From positions 6,906,001-6,970,000 of the forward strand of contig PUDQ02000001.1 of NCBI GenBank assembly GCA_002964805.2: a stretch of DNA of 64,000 nucleotides. The letters are read 5' to 3'. The first letter of the stretch is position 1. Each line of letters opens with the position of its first letter. Source of the stretch: Trametes villosa (Eukaryota; Basidiomycota; Agaricomycetes; Polyporales; Polyporaceae). Positions 45,757 to 56,902 of this stretch are shown piece by piece. A program made the position numbers and the translations under genes. Below the pieces are notes generated by a model. It did not search any database. It was not told the origin of the DNA and was given only the letters and a program-made list of their open reading frames with translations.

Positions 45757-47497
45757 TCATGTGCTTGAGGAGTCGGGCAACGACAACCCTGTTTCCGCGC
45801 CCGCAGTCATTTGGCAGCATTCCAGAGCGTTCAGCATGTTCAGCCAGGCTGCAGTCGAAAGGCGGTCTTCTTCGAGGGTCTCCAGGTCCTGACGTCGCCC
45901 GGTGTGCGACTCTACGAACAGCTTCCTAGACCCATCGACGTCGAGATGCCGGAATATGCGGTGGAGCGCAGCGGCACATTGGGGCGCGTCCACGATGACA
46001 GCGCTGCAGACCGTCAACTGGGAGAGTTTGTGGGCTGTATGCGGCCGTTCGACTCGGATGCGCCCGGTACCACCATCGTCGCAGTCTTCCAGCGGGACAT
46101 GAAGATGCGGGATGTGGAGCACTTGTAGCTTGGGACAGTGGATGGAGAAGGCTCGCAGGGCGCGCAGCGACACGGTCGTGGGGAAAGGTCGGGACGCTCC
46201 CATGTCGCTGTGCTGCAGACGGAAGCAGATCTTGAGGCTAACCAACTCGGGCCAAGCCTCTGCGAAGGATCCCAGGGCCGCGTCCGAAAGCACGACGTCG
46301 ACATGGTCAAACCATAGCGATAGCTCCGTGAGGCCGTGGAGGGCGAGAAGCGGGCGCACCGCGCCGAGCAGCATGTCGGGAGACCGCTCGGGCGTGTGGT
46401 GGAAGTGGTTGAGGGTGACGACCAGGCGGCGCAGCGCAGGGGCGCGCCGGGCGATGGTGGAGCAGAACGGGTGGAGGTCGGCCCAATCGAAGTCGGAGGT
46501 GCGCATGGAGAGACTCAGGGTGAGTTCGGCCAAGCCAGGTGAGGCGCACCCCGCGAGGAACCAGATGGCCTGGCGGCTACTGCATCCAATGAGGTGGAGC
46601 TTGGACAAGGAGGGAAAGCCCGTGAAGTCGGTTTTATAGTCGCTCGTCGCGCACAACTCGACTTGAAGATGCTCGAGCGCGGGTAGGGTCGACAACATTC
46701 GAAGTGAGGCGGCGGTCGGATACCACGTGAGCGGAGGCCAAGCGTCTTCCACGACAAACCGCAGGGTCTTGAGGTGCGCCAGGTCCGCGGGAGTAATTTG
46801 CTCGAAGAAGTCGCCGTTACTGCTGGTGAGATTGAGCTCGGTGAGCGCGGGTGCGTTGGCCAGCATGTTTCGCATGGCAAGAGCGCAGCGGTCTCCGTGC
46901 CCGTCATTGCTGGTCCAAGCGTATCTGAAGTCCAATGACTGCAAAGACGGAGATGCCAAAAAGCGTAGGTCATCGCCAGTAGCGGTCGGATACAGCGATG
47001 TGATAGTCCGCAAAGCAACGAAGGGGGAACCGGTGTCGGCGAAGAGGCGGACGAGGTACGACCAGCTCTCACTCGCAAGGTTCTCGCCCTCCCAGTTCTT
47101 GTCGTACGAGTGGAGGACACGGACGAGGGCCGCTCGATCGCGGAACAGCGCTCGAGTCTCTGAACTCACTGGCTCTGACAGCCTCTGCAAAAGACGAAGG
47201 ATCAGAGAGTCGCACCGGCTGTTTCGAGAGCATTACGGCACGTACTATACCGCCTATATTACGGCCTTCGGGATTTTCCTGGCGATGAGCGCGATACAAC
47301 CTCTCGAATTCCGGCAACAGCGAGAGAAGAGGGCGCAAAGAAGGCAGTTCCGCCCACAAGGCCTTGGTCGCAGGGACATGGAACGCCCGAGAGACCCGGG
47401 CAAGGCTGGCGACATGCTCACGCTCTTCTGAGGAAAATCGGTCGACAATTTCTTCGAGGATATCCATCTTGCGCAGCGCGTCATATTGGACGGACAT
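45757..47497 (-). CDS. F-box/LRR-like protein, 559 aa
   Basis: Two exons: 47497-47246 (84 codons) and 47184-45757, with a 61-nt phase-0 intron. Exon 1 holds the F-box-like part (DALRKMDILEEIVDRFSSEE, HVASLARVSRAFHVPATKAL). Exon 2 carries repeated Leu-rich strands such as FLASPSLQSLDFRYAW, LSTLPALEHLQVELC, FPSLSKLHLIGCSS and PKLQVLHIPHLHVPLEDCDD. It is a close paralogue of the gene at 55144-56902: same exon 1 length, same intron position, and shared blocks such as WAELPSLRPLL and RLSEPV. Predicted SCF adaptor with unknown target. Confidence 0.87.
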
Positions 47498-47916
47498 CGT
47501 TTTCGTATAGCCGCTTGCGATTGACGAACTTGTCCTGGTGCTTCTACAGTAGTATGACGGCCGATATCAGACACTGGCTTTTGCGCAAAGAGGGATACAA
47601 ACTGACCGAATCCGCGATCTCGAGCCCGCTGGTGGTGATGATGATGGTAAGACGGAGCCTGCCGGGGCTTAAGGAGTGAACCACAAGGCCTCCTGCCGGA
47701 CTTACCTCGCATCCGAGCGTCGGCCTAAGGCCCATTACATACTCGTAAATGTCGGTGGTTTTCGCCCACGGACTCGGAGCCCCGGTGTACGGCAACAAGC
47801 AACCAAACAAACGCAATGCATATATCGTCAAGCGAGTCGCGGTTAGTGATACGTCCTAACAGATGGAAAACACAGCGACGGCCCTCCGGGCCCCCGATTA
47901 TCATCACCATCGCGTG

Positions 47917-49638
47917 TCAAGCCTCCACGACGGGAGGAAACCCCGCCCCTTCCGCCCCTTCACCCTCCTGGATCCCCTGTAGCGCTACCAACACATCGTG
48001 CCACCCCGAGGACCCGGCCGTGAACGAGTTCACACACAGACTCTCGCTGAACGACGCAGACGTGTCGAGGTGCGGAAACAGGCGCGCGACGGCCAAGGCA
48101 CACGCCCGTGCATCTGTGACGCTCGCGCGGCAGATCCCCAGCGCGTTCAGCCCATGGTCCGAGGACGGCGAGGGGCCCGCGATGTCCTCGGGGGAGACGT
48201 GCAGGAGCGGGAGGCGGAGCGCCCGTAAATGCTTGCACCGCTCGGCGAAGGTGACCAGGGAGCGGAATGTAGGCCGCTGCGGCTCGGGCTGGGGCACGCG
48301 CGGGTCGATAACGCTCGAGAAATGGTCGGTGTGGCAGCACAGGTTCAGTGAGCTGAGTGACGGCCACGATTCGGCGAACGCCGCGAGCGTTTGGTCGGAG
48401 AACTCGATAACCTCCTTCAAGCTCCAGAGCTGCACGCTCGTCAGGTGGCGCAGCGAGAGGAGCGGGGAGAGGGCCGCGAGGGTGGCTTCCGGGGACCGCC
48501 CCACGTCTCTGATGGCCATGAACAAGAGCACCAGTTGTTCGAGACGCGGGAAGCCGCTCGCGACGGCCGAGCAGAACGGGTGCAGCTGGTGCCAGGAGAA
48601 GTTGGGGGTGAGCATGCCCTCTGAGGAGGTGAAGGAGAGCTCGCGGAGGTTGGACGAGGAGCGGGTTACGAGGAGGGCGGCGACGTCGCCGCCGTGGGCC
48701 GTTATGCGGAGCTTTTCTAAGGCGCGGAAGCCTTGGAAATCGAGCTTGGACCCGTCTGCCCTGATGTCGAGCTCTAAGGCCTTGAGTGCGGGCAGGGTGG
48801 ACAAGACGCGGATGGAGTTGGCGTCCGTGTACCCGAAGCCCGGCGGCGTCCACGACACGCGGGACAACCGATTGATCTCCTTTATACCAATCGACACGTC
48901 TTTCAAGCGATGGAGGGCTGTGGGCGCGATCAGAGTTAGAAAGTTACAGTCGAAGTCGCTCAGTTTCAGCGAGATGAGTGCAGGCGAGGTTGTCAGGACG
49001 GTTTGTAGCGCGTCGGCAGGGATGTGCTCGGTGCCCGGCTTCGCGTTCCAGGTGCAATGAAGGGAGATGCGACTCAAGGATGGGGATGCCAGACATACGA
49101 GGTCCTCGCACGTAGGCGTGGGCTCCCATACCAGTGTGCGCAGAGTGGGGAAGAGTGGAGTGTCGGCCGAGAGACGCTTCAGATAAGCCCAGCTATCAAC
49201 CGAGAGAATGCGTCTAAAGGAAGGCCTGTGGTCGAAATACACAACCTTGACTACGGCTGCGTGCTCCTTGAAGCGTGCCCAAACCTCTGGGCTGATCGCG
49301 TCTGTGAGGTGCTTCGAGATCGGTCACGAGAGTCAGCAGCCGATTTCGACGGTAACGAGAGGAAGTGCACTTACGCATTGGAAAGGGGCGGTGGATTTAC
49401 TGGCAACATACGCTCGGTATGCCGCGTCGAATTCGGGTAGCAGACACAACAGAGGGCGCAGGGATGGTGGGCGGGCCCAAAGGGCTTTCAGGGCTGGGGT
49501 ATAGAACAGCTTGCACACTCTAGCCAGAGATGCGAGCTGTCCCGGTTGCTCGGGGGCCGTGCAGCCATCCTCGGAATTTGCGATGGTCTCAACGATCTCC
49601 TGTACGATGTCGGCGCTCCGCAGGGCCTGAGTGGACAT
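47917..49638 (-). CDS. F-box/LRR-like protein, 552 aa
   Basis: Two exons: 49638-49375 (88 codons) and 49311-47917, with a 63-nt GTAAGT...CGAAG intron in phase 0. The start at 49638 (MSTQALRSADIVQEIVETI) is preferred over 49683 because it aligns with the paralogues. Exon 1 is F-box-like (LASLARVCKLFYTPALKALW). Exon 2 has LRR-like strands (LACLASPSLSRISL-type, LSTLPALKALELDIRA, FRALEKLRITAHGG, CKHLRALRLPLLHVSPEDIA). It is the third member of the local family, more diverged than the 45.8/55.1 kb pair. Predicted substrate adaptor; target unknown. Confidence 0.86.
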
Positions 49639-50718
49639 CGTTGTAGTGTGGTAAGAGGTTGGCGGTAGGGGTGTTTGTGTCAACCTGGATGCCTGTTAGC
49701 GGCTGCGACTGGGAGTTGCTATCTAAGCTAGGACTCACTGCGGGTGGTGGTTGGTGAAGAATGGTGGTGGAACGAGAGCCATGAATCCGATCAAGCATGA
49801 TCAGCCGCATGCCCTCGTGCGTACTCGCTCACCAGAGTTTCCGTGCCTCCGGTCCGGTAAGGCCTGGATCTGCGCAATGTCCGGAGGTGGTATGATTCGC
49901 TGGCAGGTCAATGCACAGACAAGGCCCATGATATTCAAGTTCCTGCAACCGGTAGGGCCTGCATCTTGAGTAGCGCAACTGCCTCGCTGAACGTGCTCCA
50001 AAAAGGCGTCAGGCTTAGCGGGAGCTTGCGATCCCTGCTTGGGTTCTACAAATGAAATACTGCCATGAATGAGGTCACATTGGAGGCATACTGCGGACAT
50101 ACCAGATCTCGGCTACAGCACGCGCTATGCTGTGAATTATTGCCCGAAGGCCTGTAGGCACGAGGCGTGGGTATATGCGTCTGAAATGTCAGTCCTACAG
50201 GTCCGAGCACTCAGAGTCGCTCAATATCGTATCCCCTTTGGCGAATAAGCCCCCCAAAATCACGCCAAGAGGCTTAAAACCGTATGGCTGGCTCACACGA
50301 CATACGCCGGTTCTACGACCTGCAGAGTTTGCATCGAGGTTGGCCCTGTCCGTGGCGATCGTCAGCACGGTGGTGTCGCTGTTATCGAATCGTCGAGCGG
50401 CCGTGAAGACTCGTCTGAAAGGCAAATATGATAACTATCCATGAAGAGCTGTAAGGGGGTATTTCTGGTGTCGTGGTACAAAGTAGGAAGAGGAGAACAT
50501 CTCGGAGTCGCGGGAGCAGTAGGAAAATTAGCCCGTTTCTGGACCAAGTTGTATTCCAGAAGAGAACCGTATCTGGGCATATCGTCAAAAACGCGAAGTT
50601 CTCACGTGGGCGCTTGTTCCGAGACTTTACACGTCGCAAGTGGACTCGCGCTCGCCGTCATCTCCCCCCTGCAGGTCGTCTCTCTTCCTCCCTCCCCCTC
50701 CGCCCTTCGTTTGACACC
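49639..50718. other. Divergent intergenic region between F-box gene and KDEL receptor
   Basis: About 1.1 kb. Frames of up to about 100 codons on both strands show no family features. A CT-rich tract just before 50719 probably marks the KDEL receptor promoter and leader. Confidence 0.5.
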
Positions 50719-51743
50719 ATGAACTTCTTTCGGCTGCTAGGTATGCACGTCTGCGACCTGGGTCAATAGAGTGAACTTACGGAGGAGACTGGTGCACGCA
50801 GGGGACCTTTCCCATTTAGCGTCGATTCTCATACTGCTGCAGAAGATTCAGTCAACGCGGTCATGTCGAGGTACGTTTCACTAGACTGTTTTTATGTCTT
50901 GGGTGCTAGGGTTGGAAGGAGCTGTGACAAGAGGTGCGCTAACATGGATGAACAGGCATTTCGTTCAAGACCCAGGCGCTGTACGCTACGGTGTTCATCG
51001 CACGCTACCTGGACCTCTTCTACGAATGGGTGTCCCTCTACAACTTCACCATGAAGGTCTTCTTCATCGCGAGTAGCTGCTATATCCTCTACCTCATGAA
51101 GTACAAGTACCGGTGCGTGCCCTTCTGCTGCGCAGCTTCTTACTATTCCTGACGCGCTCGCAACCAACTTCCTCCACCCCCGCAACCCGCTCGCGTCGCC
51201 CGCACAGGCCAACACACGACCCGTCGATAGACACGTTCCGCGTGGAGTACTTGCTCGGACCCTGCGTCGTGCTCTCGCTGCTCTTCCACTACCGCTTCAC
51301 GCTCCCCGAGCTGCTCTGGTCCTTCTCCATCTTCCTCGAGTCCGTCGCGATCCTTCCCCAGCTCTTCATGCTCCAGCGCACGGGCGAGGCGGAGACGATC
51401 ACCACGCACTACCTCGCCGCACTCGGCGCGTACAGGGCACTCTACATCCCGAATTGGATCTACCGGTACGTCATCTGCTACGTGTCGCGTGCGGCGGCGC
51501 GCGGGAAGCGTGCGTGTGCAAGCGCTGGCATTGAACGCGTTTCTGCGCTAGGTACTTCACGGAGGACATGGTCGACCCGATCGCGGTCACCGCGGGCATC
51601 GTCCAGACCGCGCTTTACCTCGATTTCTTCTACGTATACTTTACGAAGTACGTGTCTTCCTCTGCTTTTGCGTCCGTTCGGTTTGGACTGACATACTCGG
51701 GCGTAGGGTGCTGCAGGGACAGAAGTTCGAGCTTCCTGCATAG
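50719..51743 (+). CDS. ERD2: ER lumen protein-retaining receptor (KDEL/HDEL receptor)
   Basis: A very short first exon (50719-50740, MNFFRLLG) is followed by about five more exons with short introns. The assembled protein reads [60 protein letters not shown], then [30 protein letters not shown], a [20 protein letters not shown] segment, [40 protein letters not shown] and the end [11 protein letters not shown]. This is the seven-helix Erd2 family, which binds C-terminal HDEL/KDEL signals in the Golgi and returns ER residents by COPI vesicles. Length and motif content are normal. Confidence 0.95.
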
Positions 51744-52257
51744 TTGTCCGCGTCCCGACAATAATGTATTGCGTTTGCCATCTTGGTTGGTGGCGAGGCT
51801 ACGACTGGGCACCGCGCCGCGCGCGCCTGACGCTCCCGAGCCTATGACGTCCCCGGTGTACAGGATACGGAAGCTGGACTATCATAATGCGTTCACGTCG
51901 TGCTTTCTACCTCCCTCTGTCAAGGCCGTCCTGACGAAGTTTCACCCTAGAATGCGGATGAGTAGGACGTTCGAGGCGCATATATGCCTCTTTCTGACAA
52001 ACGAGACGCAGACGTCCGCGTCGCCGGGTAGACGCCCAAGGTGAGTTGCAGACTCCAGAGAAACGCAGGGTGCTTTCGTCGAACCGATAGTGCGCCTCAT
52101 GCTCGGCCAGTATGCATCGGGCTGCGGAGTCCTCGGTCGGGGTGGCAAGGCCGCGATTTCGCGGCGAGTCTAACGACGAACGGCCTCGCGTTACCGTCGG
52201 AGGTGTCATGCCGTGGGCAAATGTTCGTGGATGGTTGAACCCCGCGTAGCCCGACAT
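51744..52257. other. Convergent intergenic region, KDEL receptor and HET-type gene
   Basis: 514 bases between converging stops. A GCATATATGC-type motif sits at about 51979-51988. No gene is supported. Confidence 0.5.
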
Positions 52258-54270
52258 TCAAGTGAAAACGCCAGCGAGGTCGACCGTAGGACTTTGCTCG
52301 GCCTCCATCTGCGCCGGATGGAAAACGCGGCCGACGCGGCGGATGCGCGTGTACACTCGCCCCGCGAGCTGCACGTCCACGACGTAGAGGTCGTCCGGCT
52401 CCTGCTGGCGGCGGCTGAACGTGAGCCGCACCTCCCTGTCCGCGTCCCCGAACGTCTTCGAGCCGTCCGGCCAGCAGCTGATGTGGTGCCGCCCGCACTC
52501 GTCCGGGGCCGTGTACTGGTGCACCTCGAGCGGGTACGCCTCCTCCGCCTCCTCCTCGTCCGTCCCCGCGCACGCCGACGACGTCCACGCGGGCGTGAAC
52601 GACACGGTCGCCCACAGCGCGTCCTCGCACCGCCCGAGCTGCACCGCGAACGCCTCGCCCGTCGCCGCGTTCGCGAACACGACGCTGCGCATGTGCCAGC
52701 GCGTGTACAGCACGGGCGTGCGCAGCGCCCCTGGCCTGTCCCCCGGGCGCGCCGGCGCGGGCTCCGCGCGGAACCCGCGCTTCTCGAGCTCGACGAGCAG
52801 CCATGCGGGGAAGAGGAAGCGGAGCGGGATCGTGCGCACGCGCGCCGCGAGGCTCGCCGTACTGCTCCGCAGCGGAGGCTGCGCGAGGTAGAGCTTGCGC
52901 CAGCGGATCGCGAGTCGGCGGGCGTGCGCGGGCGCGACGTGGTGCGCGCCGGGGCTGATGATGAGCAGCCGCTGCCGCTTTGGGAGGTGCTGCCCGTTGT
53001 CGCCGGCCAGGTGCGCGGGGAGCCCGGTGTGGTACTGTGTGGACTTGGCGGGGGAGTCTGCGCGGTGGAGGACGAGCCCGAGGCCGGTGCGGACGCCAGT
53101 GTCGCGGCAGACGTGCTGGCAGGCGAGGATGCCGACGCTCAGCGAGGAGTTGCCCGTACGGTCTTCGATGACTGGGAGGCGGCAGCGGATCCCGTGGCTT
53201 GTTACCGTGAACTCTGGCACCTGCATGTTCGAGTGTGCTGACTGCCCGAGTCGCTTGCGGAGCAGCGTTGATACAGCGTGCTGATATCCCGTCAGTTGGG
53301 GAGGTGCGGGAAGTGTTAGAGGACTTCGTACCAGTTTGCTGCCCCGAAAGACAGCGGACGCGGTCTCCAGTGCGACGGCCATGGGTACGGGAACGATGTC
53401 TGCGGAGTTGGTGAATGCGGCTGTGGATGGCGCAAGCAAGTAGCTGCCGGGATCGTGGGGGCGGAACGAAGGCGTCTCCTTCGTCGAGAACGGCAACGTA
53501 GAGAATGGGACCCTATCGCCCCAGGCGAAGATGCTCTGGTCGGGCGACTGCCGGATGATCTCCTCCTGCAGCCTCTGGAACGCCCGGCGGCCCTCCCCAT
53601 AGATCGTCGGCATGCTGACGCCAAAGATGCCCATCAGCGAGTAGGCCTCGTCCTCAAGGCGCGTCGTGCGCCGGCCCGCCGCCCACGACATCCGGCGCGC
53701 GACGCTCACGTCCGCGAGCTTCCGGCGAAATGTGAGCACGTCCGCGTCGATGCCCGTGACCTCCTCGAGCACGCGCGCGAGCGCGGCCTTCGTCCCGAGC
53801 ACGGTCCACGTCTTCGAGAGGAAGACGACGGAGTCGGGCGCGAGCAGCTCCTGCAGCGTCCACCCGCGCGCGAACCACTCGCTCCGGCGGAACGCGGACC
53901 CGCGCGCGGCGGGCGGCGCCGCGTGCTTCGGCACGTCGTGCAGGAACACGTAGCAGACCTGCGCGCGCGCGTACCACGCGAACATCGAGTTGATCGCCTC
54001 CGAGAGCTCCGCGCTGCTCGTCTTGTCGATGCAGCAGGTGTCGATCCAGAGCCACTGGTAGCCGTGCGCCTCGGCGAGCGCGCAGCACTCGCGGATCTTG
54101 TGCGACGCGCGGACGCGTGGGACGCCGTCCTGGCAGAGGAGGCCCTGCACCTCTTGGAAGGACTGCTCGTTCTTCTTCCAGACGTGCGAGAGGATGGCGT
54201 ACCCGCCCTTAACATCCTCGGGGCCGTTGAAATACTTGAGCTCCGCACGATCTGTGCTTAATAGCCACAT
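52258..54270 (-). CDS. HET-domain protein of a second subclass (HET-E-1-like N terminus), 670 aa
   Basis: A single open exon; the start at 54270 (MWLLSTDRAELKYFNGPED) is preferred over 54303 because this family normally begins M-x-L-L-x-T near the first strand. The HET domain occupies about residues 1-240: YAILSHVWKKNEQSF, ALAEAHGYQWLWIDTCCIDK, SSAELSEAINSMFAWYARA, VCYVFLHDV, FARGWTLQELLAPDSVVFLS, AGRRTTRLEDEAYSLMGIF and IYGEGRRAFQRLQEEIIRQS. The C-terminal 400 residues show no recognisable NACHT, WD40 or ankyrin repeats. This differs from the cluster at 24-40 kb (SHVW versus SYTW; CCIDK versus CIPQDD) and lacks its C-terminal region. Cell-death or recognition role is inferred from the family. 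Confidence 0.88.
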   Translation of the reverse strand: MWLLSTDRAELKYFNGPEDVKGGYAILSHVWKKNEQSFQEVQGLLCQDGVPRVRASHKIRECCALAEAHGYQWLWIDTCCIDKTSSAELSEAINSMFAWYARAQVCYVFLHDVPKHAAPPAARGSAFRRSEWFARGWTLQELLAPDSVVFLSKTWTVLGTKAALARVLEEVTGIDADVLTFRRKLADVSVARRMSWAAGRRTTRLEDEAYSLMGIFGVSMPTIYGEGRRAFQRLQEEIIRQSPDQSIFAWGDRVPFSTLPFSTKETPSFRPHDPGSYLLAPSTAAFTNSADIVPVPMAVALETASAVFRGSKLVRSPLTLPAPPQLTGYQHAVSTLLRKRLGQSAHSNMQVPEFTVTSHGIRCRLPVIEDRTGNSSLSVGILACQHVCRDTGVRTGLGLVLHRADSPAKSTQYHTGLPAHLAGDNGQHLPKRQRLLIISPGAHHVAPAHARRLAIRWRKLYLAQPPLRSSTASLAARVRTIPLRFLFPAWLLVELEKRGFRAEPAPARPGDRPGALRTPVLYTRWHMRSVVFANAATGEAFAVQLGRCEDALWATVSFTPAWTSSACAGTDEEEAEEAYPLEVHQYTAPDECGRHHISCWPDGSKTFGDADREVRLTFSRRQQEPDDLYVVDVQLAGRVYTRIRRVGRVFHPAQMEAEQSPTVDLAGVFT

Positions 54271-55143
54271 CGTCCGGTGCTGCTTTCGCGTCAGCAGCAA
54301 CAATCACTAAGTTAGCTGAGAAACTTACGGTGGAGTGGGAGAAGGACAGTGGGGGCAGATGGCTGGCATCTGGACGGTCCTTACCGGCGACGGGATGGTT
54401 ATATACGCTGCGTGTTAGCGCAGCATCTCCGATCGTCCTCGGGCGGTGTCATCAACAGTAGTGTGAAAATCCGCGATGCGGTGTTCCTATCGCGGTACTC
54501 AGCAGTACAAAGGGACGCCCAGGAACTGCCGAGTGGCTGAAGGCTGACAGCGACATGCAGCGCTACATACGACGGCAGGTTCTTGATGGTGTGGCATGTA
54601 TCCATACCAGTTAGCTATTCCGACATTGTCCGATGTAGTCTTTCAGCCTACGGATGTTAGGGTAGGAAGGTTTGCGTCGGGTGGTGAAAGCCACCATAGC
54701 TTCTTCTATCGTATCCGGCTCGCCGCATGAATGTGCATTCTTATCTCCTCAATGATGTTCTTGTGGCATAAGAATGCCGGGAGATATGCATCGACAGCGG
54801 CCCTCGCGAAACCTCTGACTCGGAGGTGCGTGGTGCAGGGTGCTCTGTTTTTTCTTCTACCGACCGCATTGTTAGAGGAATATACTTGAATGTAAAGTGA
54901 CACTCACTTGGAGAAGATTGAGTACTGAGTACTGAGTTAGGGGCTAGTCAAAATGAGCGAAAGAAGAAAGAAGTGGACGTGAGCGCTTGCGCTTAGCGAT
55001 GGTGCGGGAGCCGCCACGAGTGCGCCAGTCGTTGCTGTCGTCCTACCACCACCCAGCACAATCCTAAAACTGTGCGCGGAACTCTGCCTCTCCCCAGCGG
55101 TTTGTTCTTAGCGACACTCATAGCAAACATTGACGAGGAAACG
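54271..55143. other. Divergent intergenic region
   Basis: About 870 bases between the divergent HET-type and F-box genes. It has short frames only and a GAGTACT direct repeat near 54920. Promoters for both genes are expected here. Confidence 0.5.
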
Positions 55144-56902
55144 ATGTCTGCTCAACATGCCGCGCTGCACAACACGGATATCCTCGCAGAGGTTCTCGAC
55201 CAATTCCTACCAGCACAACATCATGAAATCGCTAGGCTAGTGTTGGTTTCCCAAGCGTTCCGTATTCCGGCCACCAAAGGACTCTGGGCTGAACTGCCGT
55301 CCTTGCGCCCCCTCTTGTTACTCCTGCCGGAGTTTGAGAGGTTGTATCGCGCCCCTCGCATCGAAGGTGATCGCTACGCGCCAGAATTCAGCATAGTGCG
55401 TATTATAGTGCATCTAGATTCACGTACGAGCGTGACTATTTGACACTATTCAACCAATTCTGCAGCGTCTGTCGGAGCCAGTCAACCCGAAAACATGGGC
55501 GCTATTCTGCAATCGAGCGGCACTCGTTCGCATCATCCACTCCAACGATGCTCACTGGAGCGACAAGGACCTTGCAGACGAGAGCTGGTCGCATCTTTCT
55601 CGCCTCTTCAGCGGCTTTCAAGTTGGGCCCCTCTTCCCGTCCTTACGATCTGTCGCATTGTGGCATCCTACCGAGACAGGCGATGATCTGCGGCTCTTGT
55701 CATCCTCATTGCTGCGCTCGTTCTGTATCCGGCATGCAGCGATCCGGTCCGATGGTAATGAGGGCCACTGTGCGCTTGCCTTACAAGAGATGTTCGCCAA
55801 TGCCCCTGCTCTCACCCACTTCGAGGTCATCAGCAGCAACGAAAACCTCTTCGCGCGGATTGCCCCCCCAACACTCGTCAATCTCAGGAGTTTACAATTC
55901 GAAGTGGATTTTGCGGCGGACTTCGCTCCCGACGAGTGGTATCCGAACGCTGCCTCTCTACGGGTGTTGTCATCCCTACCCGCTCTGGAAGATCTTCGTG
56001 TCGAACTGGGCAGAGACTATCCCTTCTCCGATGTCGACTCAGAATTTAGAGGTTTCCCCTCTCTCACGAAATTGCACATCCTCGACTGTGGCGTCGGTGA
56101 CGTCGTATGGTTTCTCGCGAGGTGCTCTTCGCCTCGCTTGCGCAGGCTGACCATCGACCTCACCAACCTGAACGTCAAGTTAGAGTGGGAAAGCATGCAC
56201 CCTCTCTTCTCCAACATCGCGAACGGCGCGCCCCAACTGGAAAGCCTGGTCATCTCCTTCGTATCCTTCGACGAGTCTCCCGAGCAATACTCCGACATGC
56301 TGCTCGCCGCGATCCATCCCCTCTTCGCTCTCCGCCACCTTACATCGTTGACGCTGTACTTCGGCTTCGGCGAGATCATGCTGTCGGATGCCCTTCTGGA
56401 GTCCTTAGCCGAGACCTGGCCCGGGCTTACACACCTCCACATATGCTTCCAAAGGCTGCTCCCCGCCGAGACGAACGGACCGCGCCTATATCCTACGACT
56501 GTCACGCTACGTTCCCTCCGCTCATTCGCCCGACACTGTCCCGATTTGCGATACCTCCACATCCCGCACCTCTATGTGCCGTTCGAGGCCTGCACGGACG
56601 ATACTGGCGACGTGTCCGAGCAGCCACACTGGCTCCCCCGACTGGCGGTCTGCCGCGCCATCATAGGGGACGTGCGCGAGAGCGGACTGGCGCTCTCGCG
56701 CATCTTCCCGCATCTCGACGTGGATGATTCCCGCGAGCTGTACTTGCGAGCGCACAGCGCTCAGGCTGAATACAACGAGGAAATTCGCCCATTCATCACG
56801 GCCTGGTTGAACATGCTGGACGCTTATGAGGACTATCAGCAGCCGATAGATGACACGGACTCGGACTGCTCAGCATCATTCCCGTGCTCGGAGAGTGCCT
56901 GA
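55144..56902 (+). CDS. F-box/LRR-like protein, 562 aa
   Basis: Exons 55144-55395 (84 codons) and 55466-56902, with a 70-nt phase-0 intron. Exon 1: MSAQHAALHNTDILAEVLDQ, then EIARLVLVSQAFRIPATKGL and WAELPSLRPLLLLLPEFERL. Exon 2 starts RLSEPVNPKTWALFCNRAAL and continues with LRR-like strands (LSSLPALEDLRVELG, FPSLTKLHILDCG, CPDLRYLHIPHLYVPFEACT), ending SASFPCSESA. It is the nearest relative of the gene at 45757-47497, sharing exon 1 length, intron site and C-terminal HIPHL blocks, but lies 8 kb away on the opposite strand. Presumed SCF substrate adaptor with unknown target. Confidence 0.87.

Noticed and set aside
52097..53241. Plus- and minus-strand frames rich in Arg, Ala and Gly overlapping the 52-54 kb HET gene.
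   Set aside because: These are shadows of the GC-rich HET reading frame with strongly biased composition and no motif.
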